Positions 1 through 8,213 of a stretch of 64,000 nucleotides of DNA are shown one piece after another. A program made the translations under genes and the position numbers. Positions within the stretch are counted from its first letter, which is position 1. Each line of letters begins with the position of its first letter. This DNA comes from Actinopolymorpha singaporensis. GTDB taxonomy: Bacteria > Actinomycetota > Actinomycetes > Propionibacteriales > Actinopolymorphaceae. The stretch covers positions 3,025,981 through 3,089,980 of the forward strand of contig NZ_LT629732.1 in NCBI RefSeq assembly GCF_900104745.1. Direction: 5' to 3'. A model generated the notes under the pieces. That model was given only the letters and a program-made list of their open reading frames with translations. It did not search any database and was not told where the DNA came from.

Positions 1-77
1 CCGAAGCCGAGGATGGCGATCGAGACCAGGGCGACGAGGCTCCGGTAGGCGAGACTCAGTCTGGCCAGTCTGGACAT
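1..77 (-). CDS. N-terminus of a probable RND/MMPL-type efflux permease (partial)
   Basis: Only the first 25 codons are inside the window; the gene continues off the left edge. The start ATG is preceded by a GAGGGGAA ribosome binding site 6 nt away. The peptide begins MSRLARLSLAYRSL and runs straight into a hydrophobic helix (VALVSIAILGFG), the usual beginning of actinobacterial AcrB/MMPL-like permeases. It diverges from a MarR-family gene, a common arrangement for drug efflux pumps. The family call rests on this short stretch and on context, so another multi-spanning membrane protein is possible. Confidence 0.5.
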   Translation of the reverse strand, partial: MSRLARLSLAYRSLVALVSIAILGF

Positions 78-146
78 GGATTCCCCTCGGACTAGCTGCC
101 CCGGCGCGGGCGCGACGTGCTGGTGCGGCCGACTTTGGCCGTCCCC

Positions 147-177
147 GACAATACTTCGCCTCGGACGGAATATCGTC
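147..177. promoter_or_regulatory. imperfect inverted repeat in the MarR/efflux divergent region
   Basis: GACAATACTTCG (147-158) and CGGAATATCGTC (166-177) form an inverted repeat matching at 9 of 12 positions around a 7-nt centre. It lies between the divergent start codons at 77 and 231. Size and place suit a MarR dimer operator that controls the pump and the regulator itself. This is inference; the repeat is not perfect. Confidence 0.3.
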
Positions 178-230
178 ATCAGGCGAGCTATTTCAGGGTC
201 TTACCGGAGAAGATCCTCCGGAGGGATGAG

Positions 231-770
231 ATGGGGGTACGCGGCGTGGAGTACAGAGCCGGGCTGATTGCCCGGATCGAGGCGGCTGAGGACGATTTCC
301 GTCAGTCCCTGCTGCGGCTGTGCGGTCCGGATCTGCTCTCAGTGGACCTCACGATGACCCAGCTGCGGGCACTTTTCGTTCTCGGCGCGTCCGGGGCACT
401 GTCGGCGCACGAGCTGGCCGACGCGCTCGGCGTCGGCCCCACCACGCTGACCGGGATCGTCGACCGGTTGCAGGTACGCGGCCTGGTCCACCGCATTCCG
501 GACGGCCACGACCGCCGGGTCCGGCGGGTGGATCTCACCGAAGCCGGGCGGACCCTGCTGGGGGACGTGGACGAGGTGCGCCGGGCGTACCAACGCAGGA
601 TGTTCGACCGCCTGGACGATGACGTTCTGTCCGGGCTGGCCACCGCCGTGGAGGCGCTGGCGAGGGTCTGCGCCGAGGAGGTCGCGGCCGAGGGCGGCGC
701 GGCCGGCGGTGACCCCGATCACCCGCTCGCCCACTCCGCCCGTGATCCGCGAGCACGACGCCTAGGCTGA
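231..770 (+). CDS. MarR-family transcriptional regulator
   Basis: A 179-residue protein with the winged-helix core of MarR repressors. Residues about 38-75 hold the first helices ending in SAHELADALGVGPTTLT (recognition helix). The wing region RGLVHRIPDGHDRRVRRVDLT has the characteristic D-x-R-x-R turn near residues 88-95. The start at 231 is chosen because GGAGGG sits 5 nt upstream; an earlier in-frame ATG at 117 lacks such a site and overlaps the promoter region. MarR proteins bind as dimers and are usually released by phenolic or drug-like ligands. The probable target is the divergent efflux gene. The last residues overlap the promoter of the next gene. Confidence 0.9.
   Translation: MGVRGVEYRAGLIARIEAAEDDFRQSLLRLCGPDLLSVDLTMTQLRALFVLGASGALSAHELADALGVGPTTLTGIVDRLQVRGLVHRIPDGHDRRVRRVDLTEAGRTLLGDVDEVRRAYQRRMFDRLDDDVLSGLATAVEALARVCAEEVAAEGGAAGGDPDHPLAHSARDPRARRLG
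763..768 (+). promoter_or_regulatory. -10 element TAGGCT for a leaderless transcript
   Basis: TAGGCT lies 6 nt before the ATG at 775, the spacing expected when transcription starts at the A of the start codon. No Shine-Dalgarno sequence is present there. The box lies inside the last codons of the MarR gene, so the dehydrogenase can be transcribed separately from marR. No clear -35 box is seen. Confidence 0.45.
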
Positions 771-774
771 AACC

Positions 775-2322
775 ATGACTGAGCGGGAACTCACCTCCGC
801 CCGGGTGGCCGAGCTGACCGGCCGGGTGTTCGCGACGACGGGGGAGACCCTGGACGCCGTCTCGCCGCTGACAGGAAAGCCCCTGGGTCAGGTCCCGGTG
901 TCGAGCACCGGCGACGTGGCCGAGGCGTTCTCCCGGGCCCGGGCGGCCCAGGCGGAGTGGGCCCGGGTGCCGGTGGCCGAGCGCGCCGAACTGCTGCTGC
1001 GGGTGCACGACCTGGTGCTCGACCGTCAGCGCGACATCCTGGACCTCGTTCAGTGGGAGTCCGGTAAGGCGCGCAAGCACGCGTTCGAGGAGCTGGCGGA
1101 CGTCGCGAACACCGCGCGCTACTACGCCCGGGTCGCCCAGCAGCACCTGCTGCCGACCAGGCGGGCAGGCATGTTCCCGTTCCTCACCCGGGCCACCGAG
1201 CTGCGGCACCCCAAGGGTGTGGTCGGCGTCATCGCGCCCTGGAACTACCCGTTCACGCTGGCGATCTCCGACGCGCTGCCCGCGCTGGTCGCGGGCAACG
1301 CGGTGGTCACCAAGCCGGCCAGCCTCACCGCGCTGTGCGCCCTGGCCGGCGCCGAACTCCTCGCCGACGCCGGCCTGCCGCCCGACCTGTGGCAGGTGGT
1401 GGTGGGTCCGGGTTCCTCGATCGGGAACGCCCTGATCGACCACTCCGACTTCGTCTGCTTCACCGGCTCCACGAAGACCGGCCGCTCGGTGGCCGCCCGG
1501 TGTGGTGAGCGACTGATCGGCGCCACCATGGAGCTTGGCGGCAAGAACGCCATGCTGGTCCTCGACGACGCCGACCTGGACGTCGCCGCCGAGGGTGCGG
1601 TCCGGGGATGCTTCTCCAACGCCGGCCAGCTGTGCATCTCGATCGAACGCCTCTACGTCGCGGCACCCGTGTACGACGGGTTCGTCGAACGCCTCGTGGC
1701 CCGGGTGGAGGCGATGCGGATCGGCCCGGCGCTGGACTTCGGCCCCGACATGGGCTCGCTCGTCTCCGCCGAGCAGCTCCGCACGGTCACCGCGCACGTC
1801 GAGGACGCCAAGGCCAAGGGCGCGCGCGTGCTCACCGGCGGGGTCGCCCGGCCCGACCTCGGGCCGTACTTCTTCGCGCCCACCGTCCTGGCCGAGGTGA
1901 CCCCGGACATGACCTGCTTCGCCGAGGAGACGTTCGGCCCCGTCGTGTCGGTCCACCGCGTCGCCGACGAGGGCGAGGCGGTGGCCCTTGCCAACGACAC
2001 GGCGTTCGGGCTGAACGCCGCGGTCTACGGCCGGGACGTACGCCGGGCCTGCTCGGTCGGCGAACGCCTGCACGTCGGCACGGTCAACGTCAACGAGGCG
2101 TACGCCGCGGCGTGGGGGAGCATGGACGCGCCGATGGGTGGTGTCGGGGACTCCGGCATGGGGCGCCGGCACGGTGCCGACGGGTTGCTGAAGTACACCG
2201 AGGCGCAGACCATCGCGGTGCAGCGGGTGCCGATGACCCCACCGGCCGGCGCGTCCCACGACACGTTCGCCCGCGGGCTCACCCTCGCGCTGCGCGCGCT
2301 GCGGAAGGCGGGCCACAAGTGA
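775..2322 (+). CDS. gabD2: succinate-semialdehyde dehydrogenase (NADP+), GabD2-like
   Basis: A 515-residue member of the aldehyde dehydrogenase superfamily, close in length and layout to actinobacterial GabD2. It oxidises succinate semialdehyde to succinate. Visible motifs are APWNYPF (cofactor site), FTGSTKTG (residues about 228-235), the general base in MELGGKNA (Glu253) and the catalytic cysteine in NAGQLCIS (Cys287), so the active site is intact. It is followed with a 4-base GTGA overlap by the GMC oxidoreductase, so the two are probably cotranslated. Substrate is inferred from family resemblance; a broader aldehyde range is possible. Confidence 0.85.
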   Translation: MTERELTSARVAELTGRVFATTGETLDAVSPLTGKPLGQVPVSSTGDVAEAFSRARAAQAEWARVPVAERAELLLRVHDLVLDRQRDILDLVQWESGKARKHAFEELADVANTARYYARVAQQHLLPTRRAGMFPFLTRATELRHPKGVVGVIAPWNYPFTLAISDALPALVAGNAVVTKPASLTALCALAGAELLADAGLPPDLWQVVVGPGSSIGNALIDHSDFVCFTGSTKTGRSVAARCGERLIGATMELGGKNAMLVLDDADLDVAAEGAVRGCFSNAGQLCISIERLYVAAPVYDGFVERLVARVEAMRIGPALDFGPDMGSLVSAEQLRTVTAHVEDAKAKGARVLTGGVARPDLGPYFFAPTVLAEVTPDMTCFAEETFGPVVSVHRVADEGEAVALANDTAFGLNAAVYGRDVRRACSVGERLHVGTVNVNEAYAAAWGSMDAPMGGVGDSGMGRRHGADGLLKYTEAQTIAVQRVPMTPPAGASHDTFARGLTLALRALRKAGHK

Positions 2323-4154
2323 TCCGCCCACGTCGCGACCCGCGGATGCCGCACTACGACGTCGTGGTGATCGGTTCCGGCTTCGGTGGCAGCGTCGCAG
2401 CCCTCCGGCTCACCGAGAAGGGCTACCGGGTAGGTGTGCTGGAGGCCGGGGCGAGGTTCGCCGACGCCAGCACGGCCGACCACGGCATCGAGGCCACCCG
2501 TCCCGAAGCCACCCGCAGCGAGGACTCCCGCGCCGGCGACGGCGTGCGGACGCTGCCGCGAACGTCCTGGCAACTCCGCGACTTCCTCTTCGCGCCCCGG
2601 CTGGGATGCCTCGGCATCCAGCGAATCACCTTGCTGCGTGACGTTCTGGTGCTGTCCGGGGCAGGCGTCGGCGGCGGCTCCCTGGTCTACGCCAACACGT
2701 TGTACGAACCCCTGGCGGAGTTCTACGACGACCCGCAGTGGCGCGGGCTGACCGACTGGCGGGCCGAGCTCGCGCCGCACTACGACCAGGCCAAGCGGAT
2801 GCTCGGCGTCACCGTCAACCCGACCATGACACCCTCCGACGTGGTGATGCGCAAGATCGCCGAGGAGATGGGCGTCGGCGACACCTTCCGGCAGACGCCG
2901 GTCGGGGTGTTCTTCGGCACGCCGGGTACGCCGCCGGGCACCGAGGTCGACGATCCCTACTTCGGCGGTGCGGGGCCACGCCGGCGTTCCTGCATCGAGT
3001 GCGGTGAGTGCATGACCGGCTGCCGGCACAACGCCAAGAACACCCTGACCACCAACTACCTGTACCTCGCCGAGGAAGCCGGCGCGCAGGTGCATCCGCT
3101 CACCACCGTGACCGCGGTACGCCCGTTGGCCGGCGGCGGGTACGCCGTGGACACCGAGCCGACGCGCGGCGGAGGGCAGCGCCGGCGCGGTCTGCGTCGC
3201 GCCCGGACGCGGCGGACGTTCCACGCCGACCAGGTGGTGTTCGCCGCCGGCGCGCTCGGCACCCAGCGGCTCCTGCACCGGATGAAGGCCGAGGGCCGGC
3301 TGCCCAACCTCTCCGACCGGCTGGGCGTGCTGACCCGGACCAACTCCGAGTCGATCCTCGGCGCGATCGCCAGGGGGCGCGAGACCGACTACTCGCGCGG
3401 CGTCGCGATCTCCTCGTCGTTCCACCCGGACCCGCAGACGCACATCGAACCGGTGCGGTACGGCCGGGGCAGCAATGCGATGGGTTTGCTGCAGACGGTG
3501 CTCACCGACGGTGGGGACGGCGGTCGCCGGTGGGTGACCTGGCTGCGCCAGGCCGCCCGCCATCCGGGCGACCTGGCCCGGCTTGCAGACCTCCGGAACT
3601 GGTCGGAGCGCACCGTGATCGCGCTGGTCATGCAGTCACTGGACAACTCCCTGACCGTACGGCTGCGGCGCGGTGCCTTCGGCTGGCGGCTCACCTCCCG
3701 GCAGGGACACGGCGAGCCCAACCCGACCTGGATTCCGGTGGCCAACCAGGTCGTTCGCCGCCTGGCCGAACTCGTGGGGGGCACGCCGGGCGGCACGGTC
3801 GGCGAGGTGTTCGACAGGCCGATCACCGCGCACATCATCGGCGGGTGCGTGATCGGTGCGGACGCCGACCACGGTGTCGTGGACGGGTACCAACGGGTGT
3901 ACGGACATCCCGGACTGCACGTGCTCGACGGAGCCGCGGTGTCGGCCAACCTCGGTGTCAACCCGTCCTTGACAATCACCGCACAGGCGGAGCGGGCGGT
4001 GTCGTACTGGCCCAACCGGGGCGAGACCGACCCGCGACCGGAACTCGGTGGGGAGTACCAGCGGATCGATCCGGTGGCGCCACGGCACCCGGTCGTTCCG
4101 GCGAGCGCGCCGGGTGCCCTGCGCCTCACCTCGCCGCGGGCAAGCCGAGGTTGA
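2319..4154 (+). CDS. GMC-family FAD oxidoreductase (cholesterol-oxidase-like)
   Basis: A flavoprotein of 611 residues from GTG 2319, or 602 from ATG 2346. GTG 2319 overlaps the upstream stop as GTGA and has GGAAGG 10 nt before it, so I prefer it; the core begins at MPHYDVVVIGSGFGGS either way. Features are the N-terminal dinucleotide motif (GSGFGGSVAAL), a cysteine cluster CIECGECMTGC near residue 225 typical of the actinobacterial ChoD-like branch, and a C-terminal GMC motif (VNPSLTITAQAERA). The branch includes sterol and alcohol oxidoreductases; the real substrate is unknown. The pairing with a semialdehyde dehydrogenase suggests successive oxidation of an alcohol and an aldehyde, which is inference. 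Confidence 0.8.
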   Translation: MIRPRRDPRMPHYDVVVIGSGFGGSVAALRLTEKGYRVGVLEAGARFADASTADHGIEATRPEATRSEDSRAGDGVRTLPRTSWQLRDFLFAPRLGCLGIQRITLLRDVLVLSGAGVGGGSLVYANTLYEPLAEFYDDPQWRGLTDWRAELAPHYDQAKRMLGVTVNPTMTPSDVVMRKIAEEMGVGDTFRQTPVGVFFGTPGTPPGTEVDDPYFGGAGPRRRSCIECGECMTGCRHNAKNTLTTNYLYLAEEAGAQVHPLTTVTAVRPLAGGGYAVDTEPTRGGGQRRRGLRRARTRRTFHADQVVFAAGALGTQRLLHRMKAEGRLPNLSDRLGVLTRTNSESILGAIARGRETDYSRGVAISSSFHPDPQTHIEPVRYGRGSNAMGLLQTVLTDGGDGGRRWVTWLRQAARHPGDLARLADLRNWSERTVIALVMQSLDNSLTVRLRRGAFGWRLTSRQGHGEPNPTWIPVANQVVRRLAELVGGTPGGTVGEVFDRPITAHIIGGCVIGADADHGVVDGYQRVYGHPGLHVLDGAAVSANLGVNPSLTITAQAERAVSYWPNRGETDPRPELGGEYQRIDPVAPRHPVVPASAPGALRLTSPRASRG

Positions 4155-4179
4155 CGACCGCCCGCGGCGCTGGAAAGCC

Positions 4180-4758
4180 TTACGAGCAGACGGATCCGGA
4201 CCGCGTCGCGCCGTCGCCGCCCTTGCGCAGGGAGGACGCGGAGCTCATCACGTCGTTCATCAGGTCGAACAGGTCACGGTAGGACTGGTCGGCGCTCTTG
4301 ACGTCCTCGTAGGAGATCTGCTTCTCACCCACGGTGAGGTAGAGATGGATGGTGTCCGGCGTGGGCGTCCGCAATTTCCTCTTCTTCTTGGTGTCTTCCT
4401 CGTGCGCCCTGGGCCGGGGTGCCTTCTCGGCACGGTCGGCGGCCGCGGCGATCCGGGACATCGTCGCCGACTTCACGCTGCAGGTGAAGGGCTCCTTGCC
4501 CCGGCTGGTGAGGGTGGCGCTGCCGTCGGCGTCGACCACGAGTTGGTCGTCGAAGCCGGCGACGCCGCCCGTACGGTGCAGGGAGAGCGAGGAGTTCATG
4601 GTGGGTCCCGGGGTCGGGTGCGGACTGTTGGTGGGCGTGGACGTTGCCTGTGCCTCCGTGGTCGGCGCTCGCTCGGTCCCGCATGCCGCCATGCCGAGAA
4701 CGAGAACCCCCATGAGTGCGGCCAGTGGCGCACCGCGTCGAAGTACGGAAAGCATCAT
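4180..4758 (-). CDS. hypothetical secreted lipoprotein
   Basis: A 192-residue protein with a type II signal peptide: a short basic start, a hydrophobic stretch (LAALMGVLVLGM) and the lipobox GMAAC, with Cys26 as the lipidated residue. A Thr/Pro/Ser-rich linker follows at about residues 30-53, then a charged domain of no family I recognise. That domain contains a basic run (KKKRK) and ends in a cysteine. Two start codons in tandem (4758 and 4755) cannot be told apart. It is convergent with the GMC oxidoreductase, 25 bp away. Confidence 0.7.
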   Translation of the reverse strand: MMLSVLRRGAPLAALMGVLVLGMAACGTERAPTTEAQATSTPTNSPHPTPGPTMNSSLSLHRTGGVAGFDDQLVVDADGSATLTSRGKEPFTCSVKSATMSRIAAAADRAEKAPRPRAHEEDTKKKRKLRTPTPDTIHLYLTVGEKQISYEDVKSADQSYRDLFDLMNDVMSSASSLRKGGDGATRSGSVCS

Positions 4759-4830
4759 GCCGGTTCTGACGTCTCGCTACTGGCACGGGTTCCGTTCGGG
4801 CGGTCCCGAACATGCCGCCGAACACGTCGG

Positions 4831-4865
4831 AGGACCCGGCTCCAGCAGGCGGGGAGCCGGGTCCT
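4831..4865 (-). terminator. 13-bp perfect hairpin, possible terminator or processing site
   Basis: AGGACCCGGCTCC (4831-4843) pairs with GGAGCCGGGTCCT (4853-4865) across a 9-nt loop. No T-run follows on either strand, as is common for actinobacterial terminators. It sits about 235 nt past the stop of the minus-strand FtsX gene and 70 nt before the lipoprotein gene, so it may separate the two transcripts. Confidence 0.4.
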
Positions 4866-5014
4866 CTGGTACGACGGTCCGCGAGGCCGCGAGCGGTGCC
4901 CGTCGCACCGACGGTGTTGTCCGGTTGCCCGGATCACGCCGTCTGATCGATGAACGACCGAGTTCGCATCCGGTTACGGCCTGGTTCGTACAGGTTGCAG
5001 GCCGTTCCGCCATC

Positions 5015-5060
5015 GGTCGTTCGAGCCTTCCGTAGTTCGTGCGCTTTGGTCGTTCGAGCC
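5015..5060. repeat. direct repeat GGTCGTTCGAGCC, two copies 33 bp apart
   Basis: The 13-mer occurs at 5015-5027 and 5048-5060. An inverted copy of its first eight bases is at 4952-4959. The 33-bp period is about three helical turns, which would suit a protein binding one face of the DNA. No regulator is known for it. Confidence 0.45.
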
Positions 5061-5098
5061 ACTGAGGTCCTGTCGGCTCCGGAAAGTCGCCGAAGTGG

Positions 5099-7123
5099 TC
5101 AGTCCGGTCGTGGTGCGGGGTCGGCCGTGACGGCCCGGAGGAACGGCCGGCTCAGCTCGCTGGCACCGACCACGGCGGCGAGGCCACCGAGCACGGTCAG
5201 TGCGAGCGTCACCAGCCCCTCCGGTCGCACCGGGTTGGCCAGCGCGAACGGCGCGGCCATCACCAGGCCGGTCACCAGCGCGCCGCCACCCATCACCACC
5301 AGCGGGATGAGCGTCTCGCGACGTCGGGCCGCATCCAGCACCCGAAGCGGCGTACCCGCCAACCGCAACAGTGCGAACGTCTGCCGGCGGTCGAGGATCG
5401 AGGACACGCCGGTGATGCCGGCGCTGACCGTACCCAGCAGGAACGACGCGATCAGGACGGTTCGCGCACCGGTCTGGATGTCGGTCAGCATTTGCTCGGT
5501 GCCCCGGTCGGCGTCCGCGGGGCTGGCGAACGGCCGGCCGGGTACCAGCCCGGCGAGCGACGTGCGTGCCTCGTCCGTTCGCTCCTGACCGCCGGGCACG
5601 GTGACGACCACCGAGCGGTACGCGGGTGCGCCGGTCGTGGAGCCGGCCGGCTCGGTGAGCCGCACGTGAGCACCCGGAATCCCGGCCAGCCGCTCCCGGG
5701 CGTCCGCGACCACGGCCGTCGCGTGCCGGGCCGGAACCTTGGCCCGCAGCTGGTCGTCGGTGGAGTGGCCGAGCCCGCCCGGCCCGGGGTTCAGCAGCAC
5801 GGTGAACCCGGCCACGAACCCGGTCAGCGCGATCCCGTTCACCGTCCGCCAGGCCGAGCGCGGGTCGTCCATGAGCCGGCGGCCCGCGAGCAGCCGGGCC
5901 GGCCGGCGAGCACCGGCGGCCGCGATCCGGCCGACCAGCCCGACCACCCAGGGCCCGACCAGGTTGAGCGTCCAGAATCCGACGGCGAGCATCACCACGA
6001 TCACCGTGAAGACGGTGGCGAACGAGCCTCGCATCAGCTTGCTGGCAAAGAGGAAGCCCACCACCGCCGCCACGAACGCGAGGACGCGGACGGCGCGCAG
6101 CCCCGGTGGCGTCTGCCGCCGGGCGACCCCCAGCGGACTGACCACGACCCGGCGCAGGCCGGCCACCGCGCTCACCCCGACGAGCACGACCACCGCCGCC
6201 ACGACGGCGAGGACCAGCGGCACGCCGACCCACAGGTCACCAGCGGCCCACGTCCCGCCGGAGATCGAGATCCTGGTCAGCCCCGGGATCATCGCGACAT
6301 ACAGCAGCGCACCGGCGACCGCGCCGGCGAGCGCCGTCACCATCGACTCGGCGACCGTCATCGTCACCACCTGGCCGGGAGTGGCGCCCACCAGCCGAAG
6401 GGCCGCGAGCCGCTGGTCCCGGCGGGCCACGGTGAGGCGGGCGGCAGCGCCGCCGAAGACCAGCAGGGGTACACCGAGCAGCACTGTCGCCAGCCCGGTG
6501 AGGACGCGGTAGAAGCCGGCGGCATGGTTGGGCCGCCCGTCGTCGAAGGACGCGATCGGAGTCGGGCTGGTGGCGTCCGCCAGATCGCTGCGGTCTCCGT
6601 GCATGGCCGGATCGTCCGCCTGCCGGCCGACCACCGCGACGAGTTCGTCGCCGTGGACCAGCGCGTCGTCGCCGAGCAGGCCGGTCGGCGTACGTTCCGG
6701 GAACCGGTCGGCGAACTGGCCGGGCGGCATCGAGGCCGAGAGCCGGGCGAGCGCCGGCGACATCCAGACCTCGCCCGGTGCCGGGAAGCGGGCCATGCCC
6801 GGGGGCGCGGGCAGCGCGCCGGGACGGCCGTCCGCCCCGTCGGTGCCGTGCAGGGCGGCCAGGTCGACCACGGTCACCACCTGCCCGCGTACGTAGTCCA
6901 GGCTGGTGCCCTCCAGCGCCACGGCTTTCGACGGCGGGGCGGCGTGGTCGGGATGACGCCAGGCGTCCCGGTCGGCCCGGCCGGCGAACGCGACGTTCGC
7001 GGCGACGGCGGCGAGCAGCAACGCCGTGCACACCGCGACGGCGCCGGCCGTCAGGCCGACGGCGAGCAGCCCGCGCCGGCCGCCGACCCGCAGCAGGCGC
7101 AAGCTGAGGTTGACACTGGTCAC
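5099..7123 (-). CDS. ABC transporter permease, FtsX/MacB-like
   Basis: A 674-residue membrane protein with an N-terminal anchor, a large extracytoplasmic segment (about residues 50-190), a first FtsX-type helical block (about 205-340), further helices near 345-400, a second extracytoplasmic segment and a final FtsX block of three helices (about 555-660). The motif LAALRLVGATPGQV and its later counterpart FALLRLAGTPLRVLDA are the coupling helices that contact the ATPase in this family. GTG 7123 overlaps the stop of the ATPase gene as GTGA. Such systems export lipids, peptides or drugs or work by mechanotransmission; the cargo here is unknown. Confidence 0.85.
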   Translation of the reverse strand: MTSVNLSLRLLRVGGRRGLLAVGLTAGAVAVCTALLLAAVAANVAFAGRADRDAWRHPDHAAPPSKAVALEGTSLDYVRGQVVTVVDLAALHGTDGADGRPGALPAPPGMARFPAPGEVWMSPALARLSASMPPGQFADRFPERTPTGLLGDDALVHGDELVAVVGRQADDPAMHGDRSDLADATSPTPIASFDDGRPNHAAGFYRVLTGLATVLLGVPLLVFGGAAARLTVARRDQRLAALRLVGATPGQVVTMTVAESMVTALAGAVAGALLYVAMIPGLTRISISGGTWAAGDLWVGVPLVLAVVAAVVVLVGVSAVAGLRRVVVSPLGVARRQTPPGLRAVRVLAFVAAVVGFLFASKLMRGSFATVFTVIVVMLAVGFWTLNLVGPWVVGLVGRIAAAGARRPARLLAGRRLMDDPRSAWRTVNGIALTGFVAGFTVLLNPGPGGLGHSTDDQLRAKVPARHATAVVADARERLAGIPGAHVRLTEPAGSTTGAPAYRSVVVTVPGGQERTDEARTSLAGLVPGRPFASPADADRGTEQMLTDIQTGARTVLIASFLLGTVSAGITGVSSILDRRQTFALLRLAGTPLRVLDAARRRETLIPLVVMGGGALVTGLVMAAPFALANPVRPEGLVTLALTVLGGLAAVVGASELSRPFLRAVTADPAPRPD

Positions 7124-7980
7124 CGGTACGCTCCCGTCCCGGCTGCCGGACCGGAGGCCTGCCCGACAGTGGGCAGCAGCCGGCCGTCGCGTACTTCCAC
7201 GACCCGGTCGCAGGCGGCGGCGACGTTCGGGTCGTGCGTCACCACCACCAGGGCGGCGCCGTTGGCCCGGCTGGTCGACACCAGCAGTCGCATGGTCTCC
7301 TCGCCGGTCGCCTGGTCCAGGGCGCCGGTCGGTTCGTCGGCGAAGACGACAGCGGGCTCGATGACCAGTGCGCGGGCGAGGGCCACGCGTTGTGCCTGGC
7401 CGCCGGAGAGCTCTCCCGGCCGCCGTTTCTCCAACCCGGCCAGGCCGAGCGGCTCCACCCAGGCGTGCGCCCGGGCGACCGCCGCCCGCCGGGGCGTTCC
7501 GCCCAGCATCAGCGGCAGCGCGATGTTCTCCTCGGCAGGCAGCTCGGGCAGCAACTGGGCGAACTGGAAGACGAACCCGAACCGCGTCCGCCGCAGCCGG
7601 CTGCGTTCCCGTTCGCTCATGGTGTCCACCCGCCGCCCGCCGGCACTGCCGTCCCTCTCGTTCCCGCCGGTTCTGTCGTTCCCGCCGGTTCTGCCGTTCC
7701 CGCCGGTCCTGCCGCCGGCGTCGTGCAGGACGACCTCGCCGGCGTCGGGCCGGATGATCCCGGCGAGGCAGTGCAGCAAGGTGGACTTGCCCGAGCCGCT
7801 GGGGCCCATGATCGCCACCGACTCGGCCCGCCCCACCGTGAGGCTCACGTCGGCCAGGGCGACGGTCGTACCGAACCGCTTGCCCAGGCCGCGCCCGGAC
7901 AGCGCCGGTGCGAACGGCGGACGCGGCAGCTCTGGCCGGCGGGCGAGGTTGCCGGTCCCCGAGGTCTGGTTGGTCTGCAT
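7120..7980 (-). CDS. ABC transporter ATP-binding protein, LolD/MacB type
   Basis: A 286-residue ATPase with Walker [10 protein letters not shown], signature [15 protein letters not shown], Walker [13 protein letters not shown] and the switch histidine in VVTHD. The start at 7980 (MQTNQTSG) has GGAAGA upstream; longer in-frame extensions run into the divergent guaA promoter. An unusual insert between Walker A and the Q-loop carries three RTGGN repeats (about nt 7665-7720), probably a surface loop. It is translationally coupled to the FtsX permease that follows. Confidence 0.9.
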   Translation of the reverse strand: MQTNQTSGTGNLARRPELPRPPFAPALSGRGLGKRFGTTVALADVSLTVGRAESVAIMGPSGSGKSTLLHCLAGIIRPDAGEVVLHDAGGRTGGNGRTGGNDRTGGNERDGSAGGRRVDTMSERERSRLRRTRFGFVFQFAQLLPELPAEENIALPLMLGGTPRRAAVARAHAWVEPLGLAGLEKRRPGELSGGQAQRVALARALVIEPAVVFADEPTGALDQATGEETMRLLVSTSRANGAALVVVTHDPNVAAACDRVVEVRDGRLLPTVGQASGPAAGTGAYR

Positions 7981-8161
7981 GCCGGAAAGTCTTCCGGCGG
8001 GCAGGGGCCGGCCGCGTCGTCGGCAGGGCGCGCTTCGGTGGCCCCGAATGCCCGTACGGTCGCCGGGGTCGTCATACCTGCGGCGTACGGGATCGAGCCG
8101 GCCGGCTCCGTCGCCCCGAGGACGGCGATCACCAGGCACCCGTGATCGACCGCACGCCCAC

Positions 8162-8167
8162 TAGACT
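8162..8167 (+). promoter_or_regulatory. probable -10 element of guaA (TAGACT)
   Basis: TAGACT fits the actinobacterial TANNNT consensus and lies 46 nt before the guaA start, in the divergent gap with the ABC operon. No good -35 hexamer is visible. The predicted leader is about 40 nt, with an SD site just before the start. Confidence 0.4.
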
Positions 8168-8213
8168 CGCCGAGGTCAGTGCAGCCACTGCAAGGCCCGT
8201 ACGGAAGGCCATC

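Larger units (their letters stand above)
4759..5098. other. 340-bp intergenic region with a hairpin and a repeated motif
   Basis: This holds no convincing gene. It lies downstream of the ABC/FtsX pair and upstream of the lipoprotein gene, both on the minus strand. It contains a perfect 13-bp inverted repeat (4831-4865) and three copies of GGTCGTTC (4952-4959 inverted; 5015-5022 and 5048-5055 direct), annotated separately. Confidence 0.6.

Noticed and set aside
535-2331. A 598-codon minus-strand frame across the aldehyde dehydrogenase
   Set aside because: The plus-strand frame has all catalytic motifs of the family; the opposite frame has none and is a codon-bias shadow.
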